64,000 nucleotides of DNA from Microbacterium testaceum (GTDB lineage: Bacteria > Actinomycetota > Actinomycetes > Actinomycetales > Microbacteriaceae), in NCBI RefSeq assembly GCF_001476285.1, contig NZ_LDRU01000030.1, positions 1 through 64,000 on the forward strand, in the 5' to 3' direction. Each line of letters opens with the position of its first letter. Within the stretch, counting starts at the first letter, position 1. Under the pieces are notes generated by a model. That model saw nothing but the letters and a program-made list of their open reading frames with translations. It did no database searches and was not told where the DNA came from. Below are positions 1 to 8,496 of the stretch, piece after piece. A program made the translations under genes and the position numbers.

Positions 1-1159
1 GGTCGTCGCGCGACGCGGCGCTCTGCACCACGGCGAAGATGAGGTTGGTGAACGCCCCGGTGCCGATGCCGACCGCGGCCATGACCGCCATCGGCACCCA
101 CAGCGGCATTCCCACGGGAAGCAGGGCCATCACGGTCAGGCCGAGAGCCGCGAGCGCGGTACCCACGACCGGGTAGAGCCGGTAGCGGCCCGAGCGGCTG
201 ACGAGCCACCCGGTCAGCAGGCTGCTGACGAGCATGCCGAGCACGGTCGCGATGGGCACGAGACCCGACACCGTCGCGGTGGTGCGGTACGCCATCTGCA
301 CGTACGTCGGCATGTAGGCGACGACCGAGAACAGGCCCGCCCCCACGACGAGCGAGAGTCCGAGACAGACGAGGATCGTCCGGTTGCGCAGGATCCTCGG
401 CGGAAGGATGGGCGCCGCGGCCCGCCGCTCGATCGCGACCAGGGCCAGGATGCCGATACCCGCCCCCACCGCACACGCGATCGCCGCGGGGCGAAGGGTG
501 TCGTCGCCGATCCAGGTCACGGCGAGGATCAGCGCCAGGAGCGACCCCGTGAACACGAGGGAGCCCGGCACGTCGAAACGCGGGTGCGCGCCGCCCGGCA
601 GTCGAGGGACGGCGACGAGCGCGAGCACGAGCGCGACGAGACCGACGGGGATGTTGATCCAGAACACCCACGGCCAGCTCCAGTAGTCGGTGATGAGCCC
701 ACCGACCACCGGTCCCACCACGATCGCGACGGGGAAGGCCGCACCGATCACCGCCATGTAGCGGGGCCGCTGGCGCGGGCTCGTCACGCGCGCGACGATC
801 GTCTGCGACATCAGCTGCAGGCCCGCCGATCCGAGTCCCTGCACCACCCGCGCGGCGACGAGCCAGCCGAGGTCGGGCGCGAAGCCGCACGCGAGCGACG
901 CGGCGAGGAACAGCGCGAGCGAGACGACGAAGACCAGGCGCGGCCCGACGACGTCGCCGAGCTTGCCGAGGACCGGGAGCATCACGGTGGCCGCGAGGGT
1001 GTAGCCGACCATGATCCAGCTCATGTGCTCGAGCGCGCCGAGGTCGCCGGCGATCGTGGCGAGAGAGGTCGAGACGACGGTGTGGTCGAGGGCGCCGAGG
1101 AACGACACCGTGAGAAGGGCCGCGACGAGGATGCGGACGCGAGCGGGAGAGAGAGTCAT
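1..1159 (-). CDS. DHA2-family (EmrB/QacA) MFS transporter, truncated by window edge
   Basis: This is a drug:H+ antiporter-type membrane transporter, reading without a stop from the ATG at 1159 to the left edge, so its C-terminus is missing. The N-terminus carries LGALDHTVVSTSLATIAGDL, a variant of the LDxTIVNVALP motif of 14-helix DHA2 carriers. It is followed by alternating hydrophobic helices and a GKLGDVVGPR loop that matches MFS motif A. The gene is the last of the minus-strand aromatic operon but has its own 146-base upstream gap holding a 23-bp operator (1271-1293) also found at the glycoside genes. Export or uptake of an aglycone or phenolic intermediate is inferred, and the substrate cannot be read from sequence. 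Confidence 0.85.
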   Translation of the reverse strand, partial: MTLSPARVRILVAALLTVSFLGALDHTVVSTSLATIAGDLGALEHMSWIMVGYTLAATVMLPVLGKLGDVVGPRLVFVVSLALFLAASLACGFAPDLGWLVAARVVQGLGSAGLQLMSQTIVARVTSPRQRPRYMAVIGAAFPVAIVVGPVVGGLITDYWSWPWVFWINIPVGLVALVLALVAVPRLPGGAHPRFDVPGSLVFTGSLLALILAVTWIGDDTLRPAAIACAVGAGIGILALVAIERRAAAPILPPRILRNRTILVCLGLSLVVGAGLFSVVAYMPTYVQMAYRTTATVSGLVPIATVLGMLVSSLLTGWLVSRSGRYRLYPVVGTALAALGLTVMALLPVGMPLWVPMAVMAAVGIGTGAFTNLIFAVVQSAASRDD

Positions 1160-1270
1160 GCGTGGGGCGCCCGTACGACCGGGCGATCGACGCGACCGTA
1201 TGTGCCGCTCCGGCTCCCTCACCGGGCGAACGGGCTCGCGGAGCCCCGACGTCCCGTCCATCATACCCGA

Positions 1271-1293
1271 CTTATGTCGATTTTTGACATTAG
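1271..1293. promoter_or_regulatory. 23-bp palindromic operator, site 1 (MFS promoter)
   Basis: Half-sites CTTATGTC (1271-1278) and GACATTAG (1286-1293) are separated by seven bases, GATTTTT. The site lies 112 bp upstream of the MFS start and 13 bp beyond the SDR stop. The same architecture recurs at 11723, 25373, 29683, 29853 and 40088, so this looks like one regulator's binding site. Confidence 0.65.
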
Positions 1294-1305
1294 CCGCGTC
1301 GGACA

Positions 1306-2058
1306 TCAGCGGAGAGCGTTCGACAACACCGTCGCCGCGCCCGAGAGCGCCTGTCCCCCGTCGACGCCGATCTCGGCCCCCGTGATGAAGGCCGCGGCAT
1401 CCGACAAGAGAAAGGCGACGATCCCGGCGACCTCGGAGGACTCGCCCACCCGGTGCAGCGGAATGATCGCCGTGTTCGCGTCGGCGAAAGCGGGCGCCGC
1501 CGAGGCCGTCATCGGCGTGCGGATGAAGCCCGGGTGCACGAGATTGACCCGGATGCCACGGGGCCCGAGCTCTGTGACGCACGCGTGCGTGAGCCCCCGG
1601 AGCGCCCACTTGCTCGCCGTGTACGCGGCTGTGTAGTGCCCCGTGAGTCCCGCGACCGAGCCGATGTTGACGATCGAGGACCCGGCATCCATCAGGGGCA
1701 GCAGAGCCTGGATGCCGAGCATCGCGCCGGTGACGTTCACGGCGAAGACGCGGTCCCAGTCGCCGCGGTCCAGCTCGCCGATGCGCGCGCGGTGGGTGAT
1801 GCCGGCGTTGTTCACGAGCCCGCGGACCCGGCGCCCCTCAAGAGCGGCGGCGAGCTCAGCCCAGTCCTCCTCACTCGAGACGTCGAGGCGGCGGTAGGTG
1901 ATGCCCGGTGCGTCGCGCAGGTCCGGGGCGTCATCCGCCACGTCGACCGCGACCACCTCGGCACCCGCGCGGGCGAGGGCGAGCGCTTCCTCGGCACCCT
2001 GCCCTCCCGCGGCACCGGTCACGACGAAGAGGTTCCCGGTGAGCCCGGGGGTGGTCAT
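1306..2058 (-). CDS. SDR-family NAD(P)-dependent oxidoreductase
   Basis: This is a 250-residue classical short-chain dehydrogenase. The cofactor-binding TGAAGGQG lies at residues 14-21, NNAG at 83-86, and the catalytic residues are Asn108, Ser134, Tyr146 and Lys150 in YTASK. Asp39, in VAVDV at the end of beta2, suggests NAD(H) preference. The ATG at 2058 overlaps the stop of the upstream fumarylacetoacetase-like gene by four bases (ATGA), so the two are translationally coupled. In this operon it probably oxidises or reduces an alcohol or dihydrodiol intermediate of aromatic breakdown. The actual substrate is unknown. Confidence 0.9.
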   Translation of the reverse strand: MTTPGLTGNLFVVTGAAGGQGAEEALALARAGAEVVAVDVADDAPDLRDAPGITYRRLDVSSEEDWAELAAALEGRRVRGLVNNAGITHRARIGELDRGDWDRVFAVNVTGAMLGIQALLPLMDAGSSIVNIGSVAGLTGHYTAAYTASKWALRGLTHACVTELGPRGIRVNLVHPGFIRTPMTASAAPAFADANTAIIPLHRVGESSEVAGIVAFLLSDAAAFITGAEIGVDGGQALSGAATVLSNALR

Positions 2059-3026
2059 CGCGACCGCGCCCTCGAGCGGACGCGCGCCCGCGGCACGGGC
2101 GGGGCGGCGATCCGCTCCCCCACGACGTTGACGATCTCGCCGACCCCCTCGATCGCCAGGCGCACCTCGTCACCGGGTTCGAGCGCTCGCGGGTCGAGAC
2201 CGCCGCGGCGCCCCCACAGCTCGCCGAGGCACCCGCCGTTGCCGACGGTGCCCGAGCCGAGCACGTCACCCGGAACGACGATCGAGTTGCGCGCGGCGTA
2301 GGCGACGAGCTCGGGGAACGGCCAGCCCATGTTCGACACGAGGTCGTGACCGATCAGCTCGCCGTTGATGAAGAGCTCGGCGCGCACCGCGAGGAAGCCG
2401 TCGGCGTCGAGGAACGGCTCGAGCTCATCGGCCGTGACGATCCACGGTCCGAGCGTCATCGCGAAGTCCTTGCCCTTCGCGGGCCCGAGGCGCACCTTCA
2501 TCTCGCGCGACTGCAGGTCGCGGGCCGACCAGTCGTTCATGACGGTGTAGCCGAAGATGTGCCGCGCCGCGGTCTCGGCGTCGACGTTCTCGCCGTCGGA
2601 ATCGGGGGCTGCCCCGATCACGGCGGCGAGCTCGAGCTCGACGTCGAGACGCTGGGTCTCGGGGATGGCGACGACGTCACCCGTCGCCCGCACGGTGTGC
2701 GGGTTGGTGAAGTAGAACGTCGGCGCTTCGTACCACTCGGGCACGACCTCGCTCTTGCCGTCGACCGACGCGCTCACGCCCTCGACGTGCTCTTCGAAGG
2801 CGACGAAGTCGCGGATCGACGCCGGCACGAGCGGGGCGAGCAGGCGCACCTCGGTCAGCGGCCGGGCCGCGGCACGGTCCCGGCGTTCGTAGAGCGCCGA
2901 GGCCGCGGACAGCCCCTGCGCCAGCACCTCGGCGACCCGGAGCCCGTCCGGGAACGGCACCACGAAGTCGTTGACGACGAAGCCCTCGCCCACATCGGCC
3001 CCGTCGGCCCACCGTGCGATCCTCAC
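2055..3026 (-). CDS. Fumarylacetoacetate hydrolase family protein (1)
   Basis: This is a 323-residue FAH-fold enzyme that would hydrolyse or isomerise a ring-cleavage product such as an acylpyruvate, using a divalent metal. The metal-ligand pattern is visible as DVELELAAVIG (Glu130, Glu132) and GYTVMNDWSARD (Asp165), with GPAKGKDFAMTLGPW following, which closely resembles fumarylacetoacetases. The start is taken as the GTG at 3026 because it overlaps the amidohydrolase stop as GTGA, the coupling used throughout this operon. An upstream in-frame extension would run through the neighbouring gene and is not credible. It is one of two FAH paralogues in the operon; the other is at 6236-7204. Confidence 0.88.
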   Translation of the reverse strand: MRIARWADGADVGEGFVVNDFVVPFPDGLRVAEVLAQGLSAASALYERRDRAAARPLTEVRLLAPLVPASIRDFVAFEEHVEGVSASVDGKSEVVPEWYEAPTFYFTNPHTVRATGDVVAIPETQRLDVELELAAVIGAAPDSDGENVDAETAARHIFGYTVMNDWSARDLQSREMKVRLGPAKGKDFAMTLGPWIVTADELEPFLDADGFLAVRAELFINGELIGHDLVSNMGWPFPELVAYAARNSIVVPGDVLGSGTVGNGGCLGELWGRRGGLDPRALEPGDEVRLAIEGVGEIVNVVGERIAAPPVPRARVRSRARSR

Positions 3027-4060
3027 GCGTGCACCCGGGTGCGCAGCAGCTCCGCGGCGTTTCCGCCCAGGATGCCGGAGGTCTCGGCATCCGAGAGTCC
3101 GGCGCCGCGCACGAAGCCGACGGGATCGTCGAGTCCCATGTCGAACGGGAAGTCGCTGCCCAGCAGCACGCGGTCGGGACCCGCCGCCTCGACCAGCCAG
3201 CGCAGCGCCCGCTCGTCGTGCACGACCGTGTCGAACCAGAGCTTCGAAAGGTAGGTCGACGGGGCGTGCGCGCAGCCGCGCGCTTCGGGGCGGACGGTCC
3301 ACGCGCGGTCCGAGCGGCCGATCGCGGTGGGCAGGTATCCCCCGCCGTGCGCCGCGATGAGGCGGAGTCCCGGATGCCGATCCAGCACGCCCGCGAAGAT
3401 GAGGTGCGACAGCGCGACGGCGTTCTCGGTGGGCTGGCCGACCGTGTTGGAGAGGTAGAAGCGGTCGAGCCGCTCGTCGAGCGAGCAGCCGAAGGGGTGC
3501 AGGAACACCACGGCGCGCAGCTCGGCCGCGCGGGCCCAGAAGGGCTCGAGGCGTTCGTCGCTGAGCTCGACGTCCCCGGCGAACGACGAGATCTCGACGC
3601 CCGCGAGGCCGCGCCCGAGAACGGCGTCGTCGAGCGCGTCGACGACGAGGTGCGGATGCTGCAGCGGCGCGGTCCCGAGACCGACGAGACGGTCGGGTGC
3701 CTGCGCGACGTGGTCGGCGATGAGGCGGTTCGCCTCGGCGGTCGTCCAGGTCGCCAGGCCCTCGTTCGCCCACGGGTAGAAGTGGTTCGGCGAGGGGCTG
3801 ACCCACTGGCGGTCGACGCCCTGGGCGTCCATCGCCTCCAGGCGCGCGCGCACGTCGGTCAGGCGCGGGAAGCGCTCGCCGATCATGCGTCCCGAGGCCT
3901 GCAGGCTCGCGAGGCCGTTGCGCTTCAGCTCGAGGTCGGCCGCGGCCTGCACCTCGTCAGGCACGCGGCGCTCGACCTCGGCGTGGAGCCCGGGCATGAG
4001 CAGGTGGGCGTGGACGTCGGTGACCTCGTTGCGGTCGACGCCGTCGGTCGCGAGGCTCAT
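3023..4060 (-). CDS. ACMSD-type amidohydrolase (metal-dependent decarboxylase or hydrolase)
   Basis: This 345-residue protein belongs to the amidohydrolase superfamily branch that includes aminocarboxymuconate-semialdehyde decarboxylase, gamma-resorcylate decarboxylase and 5-carboxyvanillate decarboxylase. Metal ligands are evident: DVHAHL (His17, His19), FLHPFG (His188), AAHGGGY (His238) and GSDFPFD (Asp303). These enzymes usually remove a carboxyl group from an aromatic acid or semialdehyde. It is coupled by ATGA overlaps to the FAD monooxygenase before it and by GTGA to the FAH enzyme after it. A decarboxylase role in aglycone degradation is inference; hydrolysis of a lactone is an alternative. 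Confidence 0.87.
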   Translation of the reverse strand: MSLATDGVDRNEVTDVHAHLLMPGLHAEVERRVPDEVQAAADLELKRNGLASLQASGRMIGERFPRLTDVRARLEAMDAQGVDRQWVSPSPNHFYPWANEGLATWTTAEANRLIADHVAQAPDRLVGLGTAPLQHPHLVVDALDDAVLGRGLAGVEISSFAGDVELSDERLEPFWARAAELRAVVFLHPFGCSLDERLDRFYLSNTVGQPTENAVALSHLIFAGVLDRHPGLRLIAAHGGGYLPTAIGRSDRAWTVRPEARGCAHAPSTYLSKLWFDTVVHDERALRWLVEAAGPDRVLLGSDFPFDMGLDDPVGFVRGAGLSDAETSGILGGNAAELLRTRVHA

Positions 4061-5190
4061 GCGCGGGCCGCCGTCAGCTGCGCGACGCCGAACATCAGGC
4101 CGCCCATGTCGGCGTCGCGGACGCCGTCGAGCTGCCACTGACCGAGCTGCACCGAGGCGTCGACGATCGCTTTCGCGCGCGCGACGCGGCGCTCGTGGAA
4201 CGCGTCCCACAGCGCCTGGTCGACGGCATCCCGCTCCACGAGGAGCTCGCTCAGGACCGCGGCGTCCTCGAGGCCCTGGGCCGCGCCCTGCGCGATCGTG
4301 GGAGGGCAGCTGTGCGCGGCGTCGCCGATCACGACGACGCGACCGCGGTTCCACGGCGCCTCGACGAGGTGCTTCGTGAACCACGTGTAGTTCGCGTCGG
4401 CACCGGCTTCGATGTCGGCGCGGATGTGGTTCCACGGTCCGTCGTACGCGCGCGACTGCTCGACCATGATGCGCCGCGCCTCCTCGGGCGTCGCCTGGGA
4501 GCGGTCCTGCGCCGCCTCGACGAGGAACGCGTACATCGTGTCGTCGCCGGTGGGCGTGTAGCCGGCGATGTACATCGGGCCGCCGTAGTACAGCTCGCTG
4601 CGGTCGACGTCGGGCGGCAGCGACACGAAGGTGCGCCAGATGCCCATGCCCGTCTGCTCGGGCGAAACGTGGATGCCGATCATCTCGCGCACGGCCGAGT
4701 GCAGGCCGTCGGCGCCGACGAGCAGGTCGAAGGTGCCCGCGGGCTCGCCGTCCACCTCCACCGCGACGCCGTCGTCGGTCTGCGAGACGCCGGTCACCCG
4801 CGTGCCGAAGTACACGCGCGCTCCGTGGCGCTCGGCCGCGGCGAGCAGGATCCCCGCCAGATCGGGACGCGACATCCCCATCGTGGAGGGGTAGTCGGGG
4901 CCGCCGGTCTTCAGGTCGGGCAGGGCCGCGACGACCGGAGCACCGGGGCCGGGGGCGCGCAAGTTGAGACCCTCGAAGGCCTTTCCGGCGGCGGCGACCT
5001 CGTCCCAGACGCCGAGCTCGTCGAAGACGCGCAGCGCGTTGCCCTGCAGGGTGATGCCCGAGCCGCGCGTGGACAGCGCGGGTTGGGCGTCATACAGGTC
5101 GACCTCGACGCCGGCCTTGGCGAGGAAGATCGCGGTGGCCAGGCCCGCGACGCCGGCTCCGGCGATCGCGACTTTCTGAACGGCGGTCAT
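4057..5190 (-). CDS. FAD-dependent aromatic monooxygenase
   Basis: This 377-residue group A flavoprotein monooxygenase shows the three expected motifs: an N-terminal dinucleotide fold GAGVAG (residues 11-16), LVGADG in mid-protein, and VVIGDAAHSCPP near residue 300. Such enzymes hydroxylate a phenolic ring using NAD(P)H and O2, preparing it for ring cleavage. The ATG at 5190 follows AGAGAGG. A perfect 6-bp inverted repeat (5193-5210) surrounds that region and may regulate it. The upstream gap of 56 bases makes this the least tightly coupled junction in the operon. The substrate is not identifiable, but the extradiol dioxygenase in the same operon suggests the product is a catechol or hydroquinone. 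Confidence 0.9.
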   Translation of the reverse strand: MTAVQKVAIAGAGVAGLATAIFLAKAGVEVDLYDAQPALSTRGSGITLQGNALRVFDELGVWDEVAAAGKAFEGLNLRAPGPGAPVVAALPDLKTGGPDYPSTMGMSRPDLAGILLAAAERHGARVYFGTRVTGVSQTDDGVAVEVDGEPAGTFDLLVGADGLHSAVREMIGIHVSPEQTGMGIWRTFVSLPPDVDRSELYYGGPMYIAGYTPTGDDTMYAFLVEAAQDRSQATPEEARRIMVEQSRAYDGPWNHIRADIEAGADANYTWFTKHLVEAPWNRGRVVVIGDAAHSCPPTIAQGAAQGLEDAAVLSELLVERDAVDQALWDAFHERRVARAKAIVDASVQLGQWQLDGVRDADMGGLMFGVAQLTAARA

Positions 5191-5192
5191 GT

Positions 5193-5210
5193 CAGAACCT
5201 CTCTGTTCTG
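5193..5210. promoter_or_regulatory. Inverted repeat over the monooxygenase ribosome binding region
   Basis: CAGAAC (5193-5198) and GTTCTG (5205-5210) are exact reverse complements around a 6-base loop. The loop lies just upstream of the FAD monooxygenase ATG and contains its purine-rich ribosome-binding stretch. It could be an operator or a translational hairpin; the function is not established. Confidence 0.35.
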
Positions 5211-5246
5211 GGACGGGGGTGATCGAAACGGGGACGGGTGAAGCGA

Positions 5247-6239
5247 TTACAGCAGAGCGACGGGGTTCACCGGCGAGCCGACCGCCCCCGTGATCGGCAG
5301 CGGCGGAGCCGAGAGGAGGAACTCCCAGCGTCCCGCGGCGGCGCAGGCCGCGGCGAGCGCGTCGAGGTTCCACATCTCGCCGATCGTCAGCCCCAAGTTG
5401 GGGATGACGACCTGGTGCAGCGGCTGGAACGCCGGCACGTCGAACTCGTTCGGCCGCACCTCGAAACCCCACGTGTCGGTCGCGATCGCGGCGATCTCGG
5501 TGCGGTGCAGCCACCCGGCGGTGGTGAGCGAGAGCCCGGGAGCGGGTCCGCCGGCGTAGTCGCCCCAGCCGTCGCGATGCGCGCGGGTGTAATGGCCGGT
5601 GCGGACGAGCACGATGTCACCGCGCCCGATCTCGACGCCCTCGGCCGCGGCACAGGCCTCGAGGTCGGCGACGGTGATCGCGTAGCCGTCGGCGAGCTCT
5701 CCCGCCTCGGGGGCGAGGTGCCGTCCGAGATCGAGCAGCACGCCGCGCGACACGATGACGTCGGCCGCGTGCTCGATGCCGGTGACCAGGTCGCCGTCGC
5801 TCGTAACGACGTCTCCGGCCCGTCGGCCGTTCCACGCGTAGCCGTGGTCGAAGATGTGACCGAGCCCGTCCCACTGGGTCGAGCACTGCAGGGGCATCGC
5901 GATCACGTCGTCGGCGCCGCCGATCCCGTGGGGGAAGCCCTGGTTGCCGCGCTCGGCGTCCGTCCCCGTGTCGGTCATCGTGTGCACCGGGTTGGTCCGC
6001 CGACGCCAGCCCTTCTGCGGGCCGTCGGTGTCGAAGCGCTGCGAGAGCGAGATCGAGACGCCGTCGCGCACGAGGGCCGCGGCCGCCCGGCGCTTGTCGG
6101 CGTCGATGAAGTTGAGGGTGCCGAGCACGTCGTCCTCGCCCCAGCGTCCCCAGTTGCGGAACGCCTCGGCGCGCGAGGCGATCTCGGCCTCGGGGTTCTG
6201 CCGGTCGAGGTCGGCCGGGTTCTCGGAGGGGAGGGTCAC
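5247..6239 (-). CDS. Cyclase family protein (kynurenine-formamidase-like metal hydrolase)
   Basis: This is a 330-residue member of the putative-cyclase family, which contains kynurenine formamidase, isatin hydrolase and other Mn/Zn-dependent hydrolases of cyclic or amide substrates. The diagnostic metal motif appears as MPLQCSTQWDGLGH (Gln118, Gln122, Asp124, His128), the Q-rich variant of HxGTHxDxPxH. The start is the GTG at 6239, whose GTGA overlaps the stop of the preceding FAH gene. A lactone or ring-opened intermediate is a plausible substrate, but this is inferred only from its position between the FAH enzyme and the monooxygenase. Confidence 0.85.
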   Translation of the reverse strand: MTLPSENPADLDRQNPEAEIASRAEAFRNWGRWGEDDVLGTLNFIDADKRRAAAALVRDGVSISLSQRFDTDGPQKGWRRRTNPVHTMTDTGTDAERGNQGFPHGIGGADDVIAMPLQCSTQWDGLGHIFDHGYAWNGRRAGDVVTSDGDLVTGIEHAADVIVSRGVLLDLGRHLAPEAGELADGYAITVADLEACAAAEGVEIGRGDIVLVRTGHYTRAHRDGWGDYAGGPAPGLSLTTAGWLHRTEIAAIATDTWGFEVRPNEFDVPAFQPLHQVVIPNLGLTIGEMWNLDALAAACAAAGRWEFLLSAPPLPITGAVGSPVNPVALL

Positions 6240-7204
6240 GACGCCTCCCCCACGCATCGCACGACCTGCGTCCCGAGCGCCCCGATCGTCCCGGTCATGA
6301 CGTCCCCGTCGCGCAGGAACCTCTTCCAGTGCTGACCGTTGCCGGCGGGGCTGCCGGTGAGCAGCAGGTCGCCGGGAAGCAGCGGGTGGGTCTGCGATGC
6401 CGCCGAGATGAGCGCGGGCACGTCGAACAGGAGGTCGGAGGTGTTGGCATCCTGCATCACCTGTCCGTTCAGCTCGAGGCGCACGTCGGTGTCGGCGGGG
6501 TCGACGAACCGCGCGGGCACGAGGAGGGGCCCGGTCGGCAGGAAGCCGGGCGCGTTCTTCGCCCGGTACCAGTCGGTGCCGATCTCTTTCATGTCCTTGC
6601 GGAACACGAGGTCGCGCGTCGTGATGTCGTTGACGATCGTGTACCCGGCAACGTGGTCGAGGGCGTCCTCCCGCGAGACGCGGAAGGCCTCCTTGCCGAT
6701 GACGACGGCGAGCTCGAGCTCCCAGTCGTGCACCTCGCTGTACGAGGGAAGGACGAGCGGCACGTCATCGCCGACGACGCACGCGGTGAGGCCGATGAAG
6801 AAGTACGGCTCGCCGCTGCGGGCGCGCTCGTCCATCATGTCGGCGGCGAAAGCGTGCGCCTCCTCGGGCGTGCGGTCGGTGTTCTGCGTCAGGCCCGCGG
6901 CCACGAGCTGGATGACGTGCTCGCGGTAGTTGGCACCGGTCTGCAGCACCTGCCGCGGCTCGACGGGCGCCGTGAGGGTGACATCCGAGAGGGGATGCCA
7001 CTCCCCCGGCGCCTCTTCCCGCCCGGAGGCGAGGGCTTCGAGGCGATCCCAGTCGGGGTCGGCGAGGAAGGTGTTCAGACCTCCACCCAGTTCGTCGGCG
7101 GTGAGCGCGCGGATGCGGTCTCCGGCGACGAGGCCGATGCGCACGGCATCCGCCTCACGAAAACGCGCGAGCGCGAAGGGTGCAGTCGTCATGGTGGTGC
7201 TCAC
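6236..7204 (-). CDS. Fumarylacetoacetate hydrolase family protein (2)
   Basis: This second FAH-fold enzyme (322 residues from the GTG at 7204) carries DWELELAVVIG (Glu162, Glu164) and GYTIVNDITTRDL (Asp193), plus the TGANYREH segment typical of the family. Relatives include 2-keto-4-pentenoate hydratases, HHDD isomerases and acylpyruvases acting after extradiol ring cleavage. Its place directly behind the dioxygenase fits cleavage or isomerisation of the ring-opened product. An internal ATG at 7192 is an alternative start, since the GGGGA upstream sits very close to the GTG. It differs enough from the 2055-3026 paralogue that the two probably act on different intermediates. Confidence 0.88.
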   Translation of the reverse strand: MSTTMTTAPFALARFREADAVRIGLVAGDRIRALTADELGGGLNTFLADPDWDRLEALASGREEAPGEWHPLSDVTLTAPVEPRQVLQTGANYREHVIQLVAAGLTQNTDRTPEEAHAFAADMMDERARSGEPYFFIGLTACVVGDDVPLVLPSYSEVHDWELELAVVIGKEAFRVSREDALDHVAGYTIVNDITTRDLVFRKDMKEIGTDWYRAKNAPGFLPTGPLLVPARFVDPADTDVRLELNGQVMQDANTSDLLFDVPALISAASQTHPLLPGDLLLTGSPAGNGQHWKRFLRDGDVMTGTIGALGTQVVRCVGEAS

Positions 7205-7226
7205 TTTCCCCGACCGGGATCTCGGC

Positions 7227-8243
7227 TCAGCCCCGGCCCTGAACGGCGTAGGGGTTGAGCAGCGCGTCCTTGATCTCGTCGGGCACGCCCTCTTCGGTGG
7301 CGCTGGGGCCGTCGGCGGGCGGGAACGACTCGGTCATCGACATCGGCATGGCGCCGTTGCGGTACATGTTGTTCGAGCCGAGCGAGGGCTTCCAGGTGTT
7401 CGCCTCCCAGTCGGGCACGTAGTTGCGGTAGCCGCCGGTGTTGAGCTCGATGCGCAGCGTCGAGGGCTCGCGGTAGTAGAGGAAGGTCTGCTCGCCGATG
7501 CCGTGGATGTTGGGGCCGTACTCGATCGGCACGCCGTTCTCCATGAGGGTGTCGGCGGCGATGAGCAGCTCTTCGCGGGTGTCGACCCAGAAGGCGTAGT
7601 GGTTGATGCGGCCGGCGCGGCTCGAGCCGTCGAGGACGACGCCGAGGTCGTGCGACTTCTCGTTCGTCGTCAGGACCGAGAACACGGAGATGGGCGCCTC
7701 GTCGAGAACGGTGCGCGCCATGAAGCGGAAGCCGAGCGTGTCGACGTACCACTGCACGAACGAATCGACGTCCTTCGTGGCGACGGTCACGTGGTCGAGC
7801 TGGCGGGGAGCGCCGGCGACGGAGCTGCGCTTCTCGGGGCGGTCGGGGAAGATCGAGGCGGTGTGCGGCTCGGCGCGGTGGCGCTCGACGTCCCAGTGCA
7901 GGGTCATGTTGTGCCCCTGCGGTCCGGTGAAGCGGAACGCGCGGCCGATGCCCCGGCCCTCGAACCACTCGCCCTCGATGCCGGCGGCCTGCACGCGCTT
8001 GGCGGCCTCTTCGAGCGCCTCGGCCGACGAGGTGCGCCAGGCCATGGTCTCCATGCCCGGCTCGTCGCCCTTGACGACGATGACGGAGTACGCGTAGTAG
8101 TCGCCCCAGCAGCGGAGGTAGACACGGTCGTCTTCGCGGGCGACCTCGGTCAGCCCCACCTGGTTGACGTAGAAGTCCACCGAGGCCTCGACATCAGGAG
8201 TCGTGATCGCGACGAACGACAGATGAGAGAGAAGCTTGATCAT
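7227..8243 (-). CDS. Type I extradiol ring-cleavage dioxygenase (VOC family)
   Basis: This is a 338-residue two-domain vicinal-oxygen-chelate protein of catechol 2,3-dioxygenase type, which would cleave a dihydroxylated ring next to one hydroxyl using Fe(II) and O2. The C-terminal domain keeps the 2-His-1-carboxylate triad: QLDHVTVAT (His151), INHYAFWVD (His215) and LRIELNTG (Glu266). It starts at the ATG at 8243 behind AAAGGA and is the first gene of the leftward aromatic operon, with a palindrome-rich promoter region (8244-8340) in front. The long C-terminal tail ends with NPYAVQGRG. The true substrate is unknown; a flavonoid- or anthraquinone-derived catechol is a reasonable guess given the CGD genes next door. 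Confidence 0.88.
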   Translation of the reverse strand: MIKLLSHLSFVAITTPDVEASVDFYVNQVGLTEVAREDDRVYLRCWGDYYAYSVIVVKGDEPGMETMAWRTSSAEALEEAAKRVQAAGIEGEWFEGRGIGRAFRFTGPQGHNMTLHWDVERHRAEPHTASIFPDRPEKRSSVAGAPRQLDHVTVATKDVDSFVQWYVDTLGFRFMARTVLDEAPISVFSVLTTNEKSHDLGVVLDGSSRAGRINHYAFWVDTREELLIAADTLMENGVPIEYGPNIHGIGEQTFLYYREPSTLRIELNTGGYRNYVPDWEANTWKPSLGSNNMYRNGAMPMSMTESFPPADGPSATEEGVPDEIKDALLNPYAVQGRG

Positions 8244-8294
8244 CTTCGATCCTTTCGGTGAATCGGGTCGTTCCGACTCTTCTTCCACTATCCG

Positions 8295-8323
8295 ACCGAA
8301 GTCGGTATCAGGGAATCCGATTC
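8295..8323. promoter_or_regulatory. Candidate operators in the aromatic-operon promoter
   Basis: Two perfect short palindromes sit 52-80 bp upstream of the dioxygenase start: ACCGA/TCGGT (8295-8306, 2-base centre) and GAATC/GATTC (8313-8323, 1-base centre). A GAATCGG word also occurs nearer the gene. No regulator gene adjoins them, and they do not match the 23-bp operator family. Confidence 0.4.
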
Positions 8324-8398
8324 TGTGGATGCCGGGCATCGGCGTGACTTATTCGCTCGACGCTCGCTTCACGCGTGAACGGACCCCGGGCATCGCTC

Positions 8399-8472
8399 GT
8401 CCCACTTCTGACGGTGCATGTCCCAAAACTGGTTGGCCTGGGAGCCCGCAACCCACCACAAGTGGGACATGC
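8399..8472. repeat. Intergenic TGTCCCA inverted-repeat element, copy 1
   Basis: GCATGTCCCA (8416-8425) and TGGGACATGC (8463-8472) are perfect 10-base arms. GTCCCACTT at 8399-8407 is a further direct copy that also pairs with AAGTGGGAC (8460-8468). The element lies just beyond the 3' end of the gene at 8497, so a terminator-like role for that leftward transcript is plausible. A related structure occurs at 40174-40225. Confidence 0.5.
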
Positions 8473-8496
8473 TCCGGTGGAGGGCAGCTCCGCTCG

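Noticed and set aside
584..1636. Plus-strand 350-residue reading frame over the MFS/SDR region
   Set aside because: It is Arg/Glu-rich without any domain and lies opposite two genes with clear family motifs; typical of high-G+C antisense frames.
2055..3806. A 583-residue reading frame extending the FAH gene far upstream
   Set aside because: The extra N-terminus is Arg-rich, low in family character and lies antisense-frame over the conserved amidohydrolase gene; the GTG at 3026 with GTGA coupling is far more credible.
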